From JBLHOS01 sp047623825 (GTDB lineage: Bacteria > Pseudomonadota > Alphaproteobacteria > Rhodobacterales > Rhodobacteraceae): a stretch of 9,613 bases of DNA. Location: positions 1 through 9,613 of the forward strand of contig JBLHOS010000100.1 in NCBI GenBank assembly GCA_047623825.1, read 5' to 3'. Positions within the stretch are counted from its first letter, which is position 1. Every line of letters starts with the position of its first letter. The translations under genes were made by a program, and so were the position numbers. The notes under the pieces are model-generated. The model saw only the letters and a program-made list of their open reading frames with translations, was not told the origin of the DNA and made no database searches. Positions 1 to 6,030 of the stretch are shown one piece after another.

Positions 1-525
1 GCCGGCAGCAGTGCCATTGGTGAGCGGATCATCGTGCATGGCCGCCTGCTGGATGAGGCTGGGCGACCGGTTCGCGGTGCGCTACTGGAGGTTTGGCAAG
101 CCAATGCTGGCGGGCGTTATCGTCATAAGAATGACGGCTATCTGGCGCAGCTTGATACGAATTTTGGTGGCTGCGGGCGCGTGATTACAGATCACGACGG
201 GCAGTATTCCCTTCGGACAGTCAAGCCGGGACCGTACCCTTGGCCCAACGGCGGGAACGATTGGCGCCCCGCACATATCCATTTCTCAGTCTTTGGCGAC
301 GGCTTTGCGCAACGCCTGATCACACAGATGTATTTTGAGGGTGATCCGCATATCGCACTTTGCCCGATTGTGCAGAGCATCAACGATCCGGCGGCGATTG
401 ATCAACTGACCGCCAAGCTGGACATGAAACGCACAATCGTGATGGATGCGCGGGCTTACCAGTTTGATATCGTGCTGCGCGGACGCCGCTCAACCTTGTT
501 TGAAAACCGGTTGGAGGGGAACTGA
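1..525 (+). CDS. pcaH: Protocatechuate 3,4-dioxygenase beta subunit, 5'-truncated by window edge
   Basis: This is the iron-bearing subunit of the intradiol dioxygenase that cleaves protocatechuate to 3-carboxy-cis,cis-muconate in the cytoplasm (beta-ketoadipate pathway). The frame is open from base 1 and ends in TGA at 523-525, so 174 residues are visible. About 60-70 N-terminal residues should lie upstream, judging from the usual family length of about 240. All four Fe(III) ligands of the family can be placed. Counting the first visible codon as 1, they are Tyr40 (in GRYRHKND), Tyr79 (in GPYPW), and His92 and His94 (in RPAHIHFS). The spacings of 39, 13 and 2 residues equal those of the Pseudomonas enzyme (Tyr408, Tyr447, His460, His462). 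A GTG at 34 is an internal Val, not the start, because conserved sequence (AIGERIIVHGR) runs across it. The stop overlaps the pcaG start by one base. Confidence 0.96.
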   Translation, partial: AGSSAIGERIIVHGRLLDEAGRPVRGALLEVWQANAGGRYRHKNDGYLAQLDTNFGGCGRVITDHDGQYSLRTVKPGPYPWPNGGNDWRPAHIHFSVFGDGFAQRLITQMYFEGDPHIALCPIVQSINDPAAIDQLTAKLDMKRTIVMDARAYQFDIVLRGRRSTLFENRLEGN

Positions 526-1127
526 TGAGCTATCTTAAGGAAAGTGCGTCACAAACTGCAGGCCCCTACGTCCATATCGGCTGCGTTCCGACGTTTGCGG
601 GGCTTGAGGGGATGTACGCCCAAGATTTGGGTCAGGTCATGGTTGGTGACGGGGCGCAGGGTACACGCATCACTGTTGAGGGCCGTGTTTATGATGGTGC
701 CGGGAAGGTGGTGAAAGACGCGATGCTAGAGATTTGGCAGGCTGACCACACAGGTCTGTTCAACAGCCCATCTGAGACACGCGGTACTGCTGATTGCGAC
801 TTTAGGGGGTGGGGCCGGCAGCCCACTGACGGAGAAACTGGTCTTTACCGGTTTAATACCATCAAGCCGGGGGCCGTGCCGTGGCCCGATGGCCGCATGC
901 AAGCGCCCCATATCAGTGTCTGGCTGGTGTCACGCGGGATCAATTTGGGCCTGCACACCCGGATCTATTTCGCAGATGAGGCTGACGCAAATGCGGCTGA
1001 CCCACTGCTGGCGCAGATCGTACATAAATCTCGGATCGCTACACTAATCGCACAGCGTTCGGGCAATACCTACACATTTGACATACATCTACAGGGCACC
1101 CATGAAACCATCTTCTTTGATATCTGA
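525..1127 (+). CDS. pcaG: Protocatechuate 3,4-dioxygenase alpha subunit
   Basis: PcaG pairs with PcaH to form the dioxygenase protomer and helps line the substrate pocket. The 200-residue length is normal for the family. The N-terminal motif SQTAGPYVHIG (residues 9-19) carries the conserved active-site Tyr15, and Arg146 in GLHTRIYF matches the substrate-binding arginine region. The domain repeats the dioxygenase fold (EIWQAD at 69-74, IKPGAVPWPDG at 113-123, APHISVW at 127-133). The Fe-ligand Tyr and second His of PcaH are replaced, as expected for the non-metal subunit. The start ATG at 525 overlaps the pcaH TGA (TGATG). A strong Shine-Dalgarno GGAGGGG at 513-519 with 5-base spacing supports both the start and translational coupling. 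The 3' end overlaps the next gene by 26 bases. Confidence 0.96.
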   Translation: MSYLKESASQTAGPYVHIGCVPTFAGLEGMYAQDLGQVMVGDGAQGTRITVEGRVYDGAGKVVKDAMLEIWQADHTGLFNSPSETRGTADCDFRGWGRQPTDGETGLYRFNTIKPGAVPWPDGRMQAPHISVWLVSRGINLGLHTRIYFADEADANAADPLLAQIVHKSRIATLIAQRSGNTYTFDIHLQGTHETIFFDI

Positions 1128-1962
1128 GGCCATCGGAAAGCCCTGTATCTTGTGTTGCGCAATCACGGGATCCGTGCCGACCAAGGCCAATAATCCAGCT
1201 GTGCCGATCACTGTGTCCGAGCAGGTCGAAAGCAGCCACGCAGCCGTAGAGGCGGGGGCCTCAATCATCCATGCGCATGTGCGAAATGATGATCAGACTA
1301 CGTCCTCGGACCCTGATAAATTTGCGGCCCTCAAGGAAGGGCTGGAAAAGTATTGTCCGGGCGTGATTATCCAGTTCTCCACCGGTGGGCGGTCGGGTGC
1401 TGGGATCGCGCGGGGGGGGATGTTGCCACTGTGTCCCGATATGGCGTCCCTGTCGGTTGGATCGAATAATTTTCCGACACGGGTCTATGAGAACCCGCCA
1501 GATCTGGTCGCTTGGCTGGCCTCTGAGATGCGGATCCATCAGGTCGTTCCAGAGATTGAAGCCTTTGATCTAAGCCATATTTTGCAAGCGATTGCGATGC
1601 ACAAGGCCGACCTTCTTTATGGTGATCTTTATGTGCAATTTGTTATGGGCGTTAAGAACGCGATGCCGGCGGACAAGGGGATTTTTGATTTCTACGTTCA
1701 AACGATGGCGACGCGTGCCCCTGACGCGCAATGGTGTGCCGCGGGCATCGGCGCGGCGCAGCTGACTGTGAATGAATGGGCAATCGCAGCCGGCGGGCAT
1801 ACCCGTGCTGGGCTAGAGGATAATGTCCGGCTGGACAAAGACCGCCTTGCGCCCTCAAACGCTGCGTTGATTGCACGGGCGGCGGATCTTTGTGCGCAGT
1901 ATCAGCGCCCGGTCGCCAGTATCACGCAAGCGCGTCAGATGTTGGGGTTACGCCCGGCCTGA
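1102..1962 (+). CDS. BKACE-family beta-keto acid cleavage enzyme (DUF849, Kce-like)
   Basis: The protein is 286 residues, the usual size of the family. These Zn-dependent enzymes condense a beta-keto acid with acetyl-CoA and cleave it into acetoacetate and a new acyl-CoA. Hallmarks are CAITGS (19-24), the metal motif H57-x-H59 in IIHAHVR, FSTGGRSG (92-99), GSNNF (120-124), and GGHTRAGLEDNVRLD (231-245). The last contains Arg235, Glu239 and Asp240, spaced like Arg226, Glu230 (Zn ligand) and Asp231 of Kce. I chose ATG 1102 because AGGG at 1093-1096 precedes it and it starts just before the conserved fold. An in-frame ATG at 1078 lies deeper inside pcaG. Placement directly after pcaHG suggests the substrate is beta-ketoadipate, giving succinyl-CoA and acetoacetate. 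That is an inference: family members differ in substrate, and 3-keto-5-aminohexanoate is the name-giving one. A run of eight G occurs at 1412-1419 without breaking the frame. Confidence 0.9.
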   Translation: MKPSSLISEAIGKPCILCCAITGSVPTKANNPAVPITVSEQVESSHAAVEAGASIIHAHVRNDDQTTSSDPDKFAALKEGLEKYCPGVIIQFSTGGRSGAGIARGGMLPLCPDMASLSVGSNNFPTRVYENPPDLVAWLASEMRIHQVVPEIEAFDLSHILQAIAMHKADLLYGDLYVQFVMGVKNAMPADKGIFDFYVQTMATRAPDAQWCAAGIGAAQLTVNEWAIAAGGHTRAGLEDNVRLDKDRLAPSNAALIARAADLCAQYQRPVASITQARQMLGLRPA

Positions 1963-2067
1963 GGGCTGCGTTTGACGTCGTGGGCGGCGGTATTTGCATT
2001 GCGCGGTAAATAAGCCGGCTAAATATGGGACGGATGTTTCCGCACAATCGCGCGAAGTATCAGCGCA

Positions 2068-2658
2068 ATGACCCGATTATCCAAAATCCCCTATGATGCC
2101 CTGCGCGTCGGGGTGCAGGCCCGCTATGAGCGGGTTTGCGTCGTGGACCATCTTCATGTCTTTGCCAATGTCAGGGGCGAGCTGAACTCGTTGCACTTGC
2201 CAAAAGAAGACGGTGATGGTGACGCCACACCCCAGACATTGGCCCCCTCACTTTACCTTAGCGCGCTAATCTTTGCGGTGCTTGCTAATCCGTTACTGGG
2301 CCCCAGAACACTTTATCAAAGTCTGACGCTGAAGTTTCTTCGGTGGACCTGTGCGGGTGACAATGTGGTCGCCAAGGTCAGGGTACTGGACAAGGTGCTC
2401 AGATCTGGGGTGCGGTTCAAGATCTGGGTTGAATGGGCCAATTGCAGGCTTTTGGTTCAGGGGCCGGCCCAGGTTACCGCGCTGCTGGTGCCGAAGCAGA
2501 AAATCGGTCTTGGCCTTCAGTTGAACCAAACAGCCAATCAGGCCAATGGCCCTGATATCGGGGCAGGGCCAGTTCGTGTTCTGGTCATTCCCACAAATGA
2601 GGAACGGGTGATCGCGCGGGCCACCTTGGCAGTAGTTGGTTTGGCAACGAGGGTATGA
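2068..2658 (+). CDS. MaoC-like (hot-dog fold) protein with degenerate active-site motif; possibly a truncated MaoC-Pta remnant
   Basis: The 196-residue protein matches the MaoC/(R)-hydratase pattern in order: vGVQARYERVC opening (14-24), FANVRGELNSLHL (32-44), a helix around YLSALIFAVL (63-72), LGPRTLYQSLTLKFLRW (77-93), AGDNVVAKVRVLDKV (96-110), and a closing GPAQVTALLVPKQK (132-145). The catalytic block is altered. The family has GDxNPxH followed by a hydrophobic/HG motif, whereas here the Asp is Glu38, the Pro is Ser41, only His43 survives, and the AHGM motif is missing. Hydratase activity is therefore doubtful. Residues 166-196 (starting GAGPVRVLVIPTNEER) resemble the beginning of the phosphate acetyl/butyryltransferase domain found after MaoC in fused ~470-residue enzymes, which would make this a C-terminally truncated relative. 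There is no convincing Shine-Dalgarno. It lies 105 bases after the BKACE gene, and membership of the pca operon is uncertain. Confidence 0.6.
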   Translation: MTRLSKIPYDALRVGVQARYERVCVVDHLHVFANVRGELNSLHLPKEDGDGDATPQTLAPSLYLSALIFAVLANPLLGPRTLYQSLTLKFLRWTCAGDNVVAKVRVLDKVLRSGVRFKIWVEWANCRLLVQGPAQVTALLVPKQKIGLGLQLNQTANQANGPDIGAGPVRVLVIPTNEERVIARATLAVVGLATRV

Positions 2659-2720
2659 TGTCATGCAATTGATACCTTGGTATGATCAACCAGCGCCGCA
2701 CTTGGTCAATGGAGTCCAAT

Positions 2721-3338
2721 ATGTCCAAAAACTTGTCTGATACGCCACTAATCGGCGCGGACTGTACAATCAAGAACAGCACCCTTGGTCGATTTACCGA
2801 ATTGGGCAAAGGCACGATCCTACAGAACTCAGAATTGGGCGATTACAGCTACACCACACGGTATTGCGATCTAGCCAACACGACCGTCGGCAAGTTTAGC
2901 AATATCGCCGCGTTTGCGCGGATCGGTCCGACAGATCACCCGCTGGACCGCGCCAGCCTGCATCATTTCATGTACCGAACGTCGGACTATTGGCCCGAGC
3001 ATGAGGATGACCACGACTTCTTTGCCTACCGCATGGGGCGGCGCACCTGCATTGGCCATGACACTTGGATTGGTCACGGTGCCATCATTAAGCCAGAGGT
3101 CACTGTCGGCCACGGCGCTATCATCGCAAGTGGTGCCGTGGTCACCAAAGATGTCGCGCCCTACACTATTGTCGGCGGTGTGACGGCCAGCGTCATCCGA
3201 GAGCGTCAGCCGATTGCGATTGCAGAGCGGTTGATTGCACTGGCATGGTGGGACTGGGATCATGCGGCTATCGGTATCGCACTTCTTGATTTCCGAACGC
3301 TCAAAGCTGAGGCGTTTTTAGAAAAATACGGTGGTTGA
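2721..3338 (+). CDS. Phosphonate-associated left-handed beta-helix acyltransferase (TIGR03308-type, hexapeptide repeats)
   Basis: The 205-residue protein belongs to the xenobiotic/CatB-like acyltransferases, which transfer an acetyl group from acetyl-CoA to a small molecule. Hexapeptide turns run through residues 9-65 (for example LGRFTELGKGTILQN) and again at 111-145 (IGHDTWIGHGAIIKPEVTVG, then HGAIIASGAVVTKDV). The insert TDHPLDRASLHHFMYR (71-86) contains His73, at the position of the catalytic histidine of this fold. The C-terminal signature ERLIALAWWDWDH (169-181) and FLEKY (199-203) match the subfamily usually encoded with C-P lyase phn genes. ATG 2721 is preferred because GGAG at 2711-2714 lies 6 bases upstream and MSKNLSDTPL is the usual beginning. 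ATG 2682 and ATG 2709 in the same frame lack such a site. No phn gene is visible nearby, so its substrate here is open. Confidence 0.88.
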   Translation: MSKNLSDTPLIGADCTIKNSTLGRFTELGKGTILQNSELGDYSYTTRYCDLANTTVGKFSNIAAFARIGPTDHPLDRASLHHFMYRTSDYWPEHEDDHDFFAYRMGRRTCIGHDTWIGHGAIIKPEVTVGHGAIIASGAVVTKDVAPYTIVGGVTASVIRERQPIAIAERLIALAWWDWDHAAIGIALLDFRTLKAEAFLEKYGG

Positions 3339-3400
3339 CTGGTTCTGCGCGTTGGGCAGTTCGGTTATGTGTAGACCGGGGTCATGAAAGACGTTACGCG

Positions 3401-3862
3401 ATGCGCATGGGACAAATTCTCATCATATTAGTTTTGATTGCAGCCGTTTGCATGCTGCTGTTTATACGGATTTCGCCCTTGCCGGCGACAACTTGGCACG
3501 TTGATCCCGCAACTGTGATACGCCCGACGACGCCGAACTATTTCTTGATGCGGGACGGCGATGGCGATGTTGCGGCTCTGCGGGTTTCTGGAACGGTTGC
3601 TGACGTTGCAGACAGGCTCAACGCAATCGCTGGGGCCTCTCCGCGGACGCGTCTGGTTGGTGGTAGTATTCAGGCAGGCCACGTCACTTATATGCAGCGA
3701 TCTCTGGTGATGGGGTTTCCCGATGCGCTTAGCCTCAGGTTGACCCAGTCGGGTGAAGACGACGTTATCGTTCAGGCTTTTGCGCGCGCCCGCTTCGGCA
3801 GCTCTGATTTCGGGGTGAACCGGACATGGGTCACCAGTTGGCTGTCGCAGCTGGCCCCTTGA
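3401..3862 (+). CDS. DUF1499 family membrane-anchored protein
   Basis: A 153-residue protein of unknown function. Residues 5-22 form a hydrophobic helix (QILIILVLIAAVCMLLFI). After it comes a W-x-x-DP element (32-36), typical of the family, and the core RSLVMGFPDALSLRL (100-114), which corresponds to the conserved S-x-x-x-GFPD box. The family ending with R/G-x-D-G-V-N-R and a closing tryptophan is seen as ARFGSSDFGVNRTWVTSW (131-148). The likely topology is one N-terminal anchor with the domain outside the cytoplasm. ATG 3401 and ATG 3407 are both possible; neither has a good Shine-Dalgarno. The frame is open further upstream to 3335, but that extension is hydrophilic, has no family similarity and would overlap the preceding gene. 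The stop lies 31 bases before prfA, so cotranscription with prfA is plausible. Confidence 0.8.
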   Translation: MRMGQILIILVLIAAVCMLLFIRISPLPATTWHVDPATVIRPTTPNYFLMRDGDGDVAALRVSGTVADVADRLNAIAGASPRTRLVGGSIQAGHVTYMQRSLVMGFPDALSLRLTQSGEDDVIVQAFARARFGSSDFGVNRTWVTSWLSQLAP

Positions 3863-3893
3863 CCCCGACGCGCGGCCACGCCAAACCGCGAGC

Positions 3894-4946
3894 ATGTTAC
3901 CTACAGACCGCCTCCATCAGATCAAAGACCGGTTCGAGTATCTCGAGGCGCAGCTGAACGCTGGCCCTGAGCCCGAAAAGATCGCCTCAATCAGCCGCGA
4001 ATATGCTGAGCTGAGACCGGTGGTTGAGCAGATCAACGCCTATCATCAGCTGGTCAGAAATATCGATGACGCCGAGGCGATGCTAAGTGATCCTGAGATG
4101 AAGGCATTGGCCGAAGAAGAATTGCCCGAATTGCGCGCAACGTTGCCCGACGCAGAGCATGCTTTGCGATTGGCGTTATTGCCAAAAGACGCCACCGATG
4201 CGCGCCCTGCAATCCTTGAGATCCGACCGGGGACAGGTGGCGATGAGGCCGCCCTTTTTGCGGCCGACCTGCTGCGCATGTATGAGCGTTATGTCGAGGC
4301 ACGTGGCTGGAAAATGGAGATCATCGATCAATCGGTCAGTGAACTTGGCGGCATCAAAGAGGTGATTGCCAATATCAGTGGTGATGGCGTTTTTGCCCGG
4401 ATGAAGTATGAGAGTGGGGTGCACCGGGTCCAGCGCGTGCCCACCACTGAAAGCGGCGGACGGGTCCATACATCAGCCGCGACAGTCGCTGTTTTGCCAG
4501 AGGCCGAGGAAGTCGATATCGACATCCCCTCTACCGATATTCGCATCGATACGATGCGCGCCAGCGGGGCAGGTGGTCAGCACGTCAATACCACTGACTC
4601 CGCCGTGCGAATTACCCATTTGCCGACCGGGCTGATGGTTGTCAGTGCAGAAAAATCGCAACATCGGAATCGAGAAATTGCGATGCAAGTCCTGCGTACG
4701 CGCCTGTTTGATATGGAACGCCAGAAGGTTGACGATGCGCGCGCCGCTGATCGCAAGTCCCAGGTTGGTACAGGGGATCGGTCGGAACGGATCCGGACCT
4801 ACAACTTTCCGCAAGGCAGATTGACCGATCACCGGATCAACCTGACGCTGTATAAGCTGGACCAGGTCATGCAGGGTGATCTGGATGATATCATTGATGC
4901 GCTGATCGCGGATGATCACGCACGCCTCTTGGCTGACATGGACTGA
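3894..4946 (+). CDS. prfA: Peptide chain release factor 1 (RF1)
   Basis: RF1 reads UAG and UAA stop codons in the ribosomal A site and triggers peptide release. The 350-residue length is normal. The N-terminal helical domain is followed by RPGTGGDEAALFA (111-123), the HRVQRVPTTESGGRVHTSA segment (177-195), which holds the PxT codon-recognition tripeptide (Pro183-Thr184-Thr185, the RF1 rather than the RF2 SPF type), and the catalytic GAGGQHVN loop (225-232) with Gly227-Gly228-Gln229. EKSQHRNRE (253-261) and the C-terminal YNFPQGRLTDHRIN (303-316) are also standard. The start MLPTDRL aligns with homologues, although the upstream Shine-Dalgarno is weak (only GCGAG just before ATG). Its stop overlaps the prmC start, coupling the factor to the enzyme that methylates its GGQ glutamine. 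Confidence 0.97.
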   Translation: MLPTDRLHQIKDRFEYLEAQLNAGPEPEKIASISREYAELRPVVEQINAYHQLVRNIDDAEAMLSDPEMKALAEEELPELRATLPDAEHALRLALLPKDATDARPAILEIRPGTGGDEAALFAADLLRMYERYVEARGWKMEIIDQSVSELGGIKEVIANISGDGVFARMKYESGVHRVQRVPTTESGGRVHTSAATVAVLPEAEEVDIDIPSTDIRIDTMRASGAGGQHVNTTDSAVRITHLPTGLMVVSAEKSQHRNREIAMQVLRTRLFDMERQKVDDARAADRKSQVGTGDRSERIRTYNFPQGRLTDHRINLTLYKLDQVMQGDLDDIIDALIADDHARLLADMD

Positions 4947-5800
4947 TGAGCGGTTCGGTTGCTGAGGTTTTGGCTGACTTGCGCACCACGTTATGTGCAA
5001 TCATGGACCCAAGTGCTGCAGCACGAGAGGCCCGGTTGATCGTGCAACATGTCACGGGCTGGTCGGGGGCTGCGCTGTCGGCGCGGCTACGCGATCCAAT
5101 GTTGGCAGATGGTATTGTCCAAATCGCAGCACTAAGCCAGCGTCGTCTGGCGCGCCAACCGTTGCCTCAGATCTTGGGCCAATGGGCGTTCTATGATCGA
5201 ATGTTTCGGGTGACATCTGATGTTTTATGTCCGCGCCCGGATACAGAAACGTTGATTGAGCTGGCCTTGGCAGCCCCATTCCAGAGCTTTGTTGATCTTG
5301 GAACAGGCTCCGGCGCTATTGCGATCACGCTGTTGGCTGAACGACCCGATGCGCGGGGCATTGCCAGTGACATCTCATCCGCGGCACTAGCAATCGCGCA
5401 AGAAAATGCCGATCAGCTGGGCGTGGCAGATCGTTTGATGTTCGTGCAATCAGATTGGTTTACAAATGTTGAGGGCCAGTTTGATCTGATCGTTTCCAAC
5501 CCACCTTACGTGGCGGCGCATGACTACGAGAGGCTTGCGCCCGAAGTGACCGAGTGGGAACCGTGTCTTGCATTGACGCCGGGCGGTGATGGTCTGTCGG
5601 CCTACCGCATTTTGGCCACCCAAGCGCCCGCTCACCTGATGCCCGGTGGGCGACTGATGGTAGAAATCGGTTGGGACCAAGGCAGACAGGTTGCAGATAT
5701 CTTTAGTGAGGCGGGCTTTATTGCTGTGCAGATTCACTCCGATATAAATAATAAGCAAAGAGTGGTTGAAGGCCGTAAATTTGGACCAATATTACGCTAA
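4946..5800 (+). CDS. prmC: Release factor glutamine methyltransferase
   Basis: PrmC uses S-adenosylmethionine to N5-methylate the glutamine of the GGQ motif in release factors. The 284-residue length is normal. The N-terminal helical release-factor-binding domain (about 1-80) is followed by CPRPDTE (95-101), the SAM-binding motif FVDLGTGSGAIAI (115-127), the acidic Asp142 in SDIS, and the substrate glutamine-binding NPPYV (185-189), which is diagnostic of the family. GGRLMVEIGWDQG near residue 235 is also conserved. The ATG at 4946 shares one base with the prfA stop TGA (TGATG), an arrangement typical of translational coupling. After the stop there is no evident strong terminator. Confidence 0.96.
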   Translation: MSGSVAEVLADLRTTLCAIMDPSAAAREARLIVQHVTGWSGAALSARLRDPMLADGIVQIAALSQRRLARQPLPQILGQWAFYDRMFRVTSDVLCPRPDTETLIELALAAPFQSFVDLGTGSGAIAITLLAERPDARGIASDISSAALAIAQENADQLGVADRLMFVQSDWFTNVEGQFDLIVSNPPYVAAHDYERLAPEVTEWEPCLALTPGGDGLSAYRILATQAPAHLMPGGRLMVEIGWDQGRQVADIFSEAGFIAVQIHSDINNKQRVVEGRKFGPILR

Positions 5801-6030
5801 AAATTGCTCAAATTGCGGAATTTAATCGAAATATCCGTAGTTTGGTCTTGTTTTGTCCAGCTATGCATGATTATTCAAGACAGCGATGTTTGAACGGCGT
5901 TTGCCGCTCCTCCGCGATCAAGCCAACATACCGGGTCCAACTTAAGGTAATGGTGTTAGTGCGAACCTTTCGAGGGCAGGTGCTCTCGGTTCGGACCCCA
6001 CCCAGAAAAGTACTGGAATAGAAGATACAA
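5801..6030 (+). other. 230-base intergenic region between prmC and the DUF4167 gene
   Basis: No credible open reading frame was seen on either strand. The first ~80 bases are clearly AT-richer than the rest and begin with a short duplication, AAATTGC at 5801-5807 and again at 5810-5816. A short AT-only inverted repeat, AAATT/AATTT (5810-5823), is too weak for a terminator. A small CGGC/GCCG hairpin with a GTTT loop lies at 5895-5906. The strongest structure is the nested hairpin at 5933-5998, listed separately. A promoter for the DUF4167 gene is expected in the AT-rich part, but no -35/-10 pair with normal spacing stands out. Confidence 0.6.
5933..5998 (+). promoter_or_regulatory. Candidate structured 5' leader of the DUF4167 gene
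   Basis: An outer helix GGGTCC (5933-5938) pairs perfectly with GGACCC (5993-5998). Inside it, CGAAC (5962-5966) pairs with GTTCG (5989-5993), sharing G5993 with the outer helix. After a CTTT bulge on the left side, CGAGGGC (5971-5977) pairs with GCTCTCG (5982-5988) with one G-U pair and an AGGT loop. About 23 unpaired bases (5939-5961) separate the outer helix from the inner stem. The element ends 32 bases before the DUF4167 start codon. There is no T-tract after it, so it does not look like an intrinsic terminator. I do not recognise it as a known riboswitch class. Pairings are read directly from the sequence; a regulatory role is inference. Confidence 0.4.

Noticed and set aside
1994..2026. 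Possible promoter TTGCGC...AAATAT in the 105-base gap before the MaoC-like gene
   Set aside because: The -35 match is poor and alternative spacings are equally good; no firm support. The 8-bp palindrome AGCCGGCT (2013-2020) within it is also expected by chance.
2669..2689. Imperfect dyad (TTGAT...ATCAA around ATACC-TT-GGTAT) with a TATGAT box at 2681-2686, just before the acyltransferase
   Set aside because: The inner stem has only a two-base loop, the arms differ in length, and no -35 box lies at normal distance from TATGAT. Operator or promoter status cannot be supported.
2682..2720. Longer N-terminus for the hexapeptide acyltransferase starting at ATG 2682
   Set aside because: No ribosome binding site before 2682 and the extra 13 residues do not match the family; ATG 2721 has GGAG at 6-base spacing.
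5810..5823. AAATT/AATTT hairpin after prmC as a terminator
   Set aside because: The stem is five A-T pairs only and is not followed by a T-tract.
5962..6000. tRNA-like or tmRNA-like element suggested by GGTTCGGACCCCACC
   Set aside because: Only the T-loop-like GGTTCG is reminiscent; no acceptor, D or anticodon arm can be built with the right sizes.
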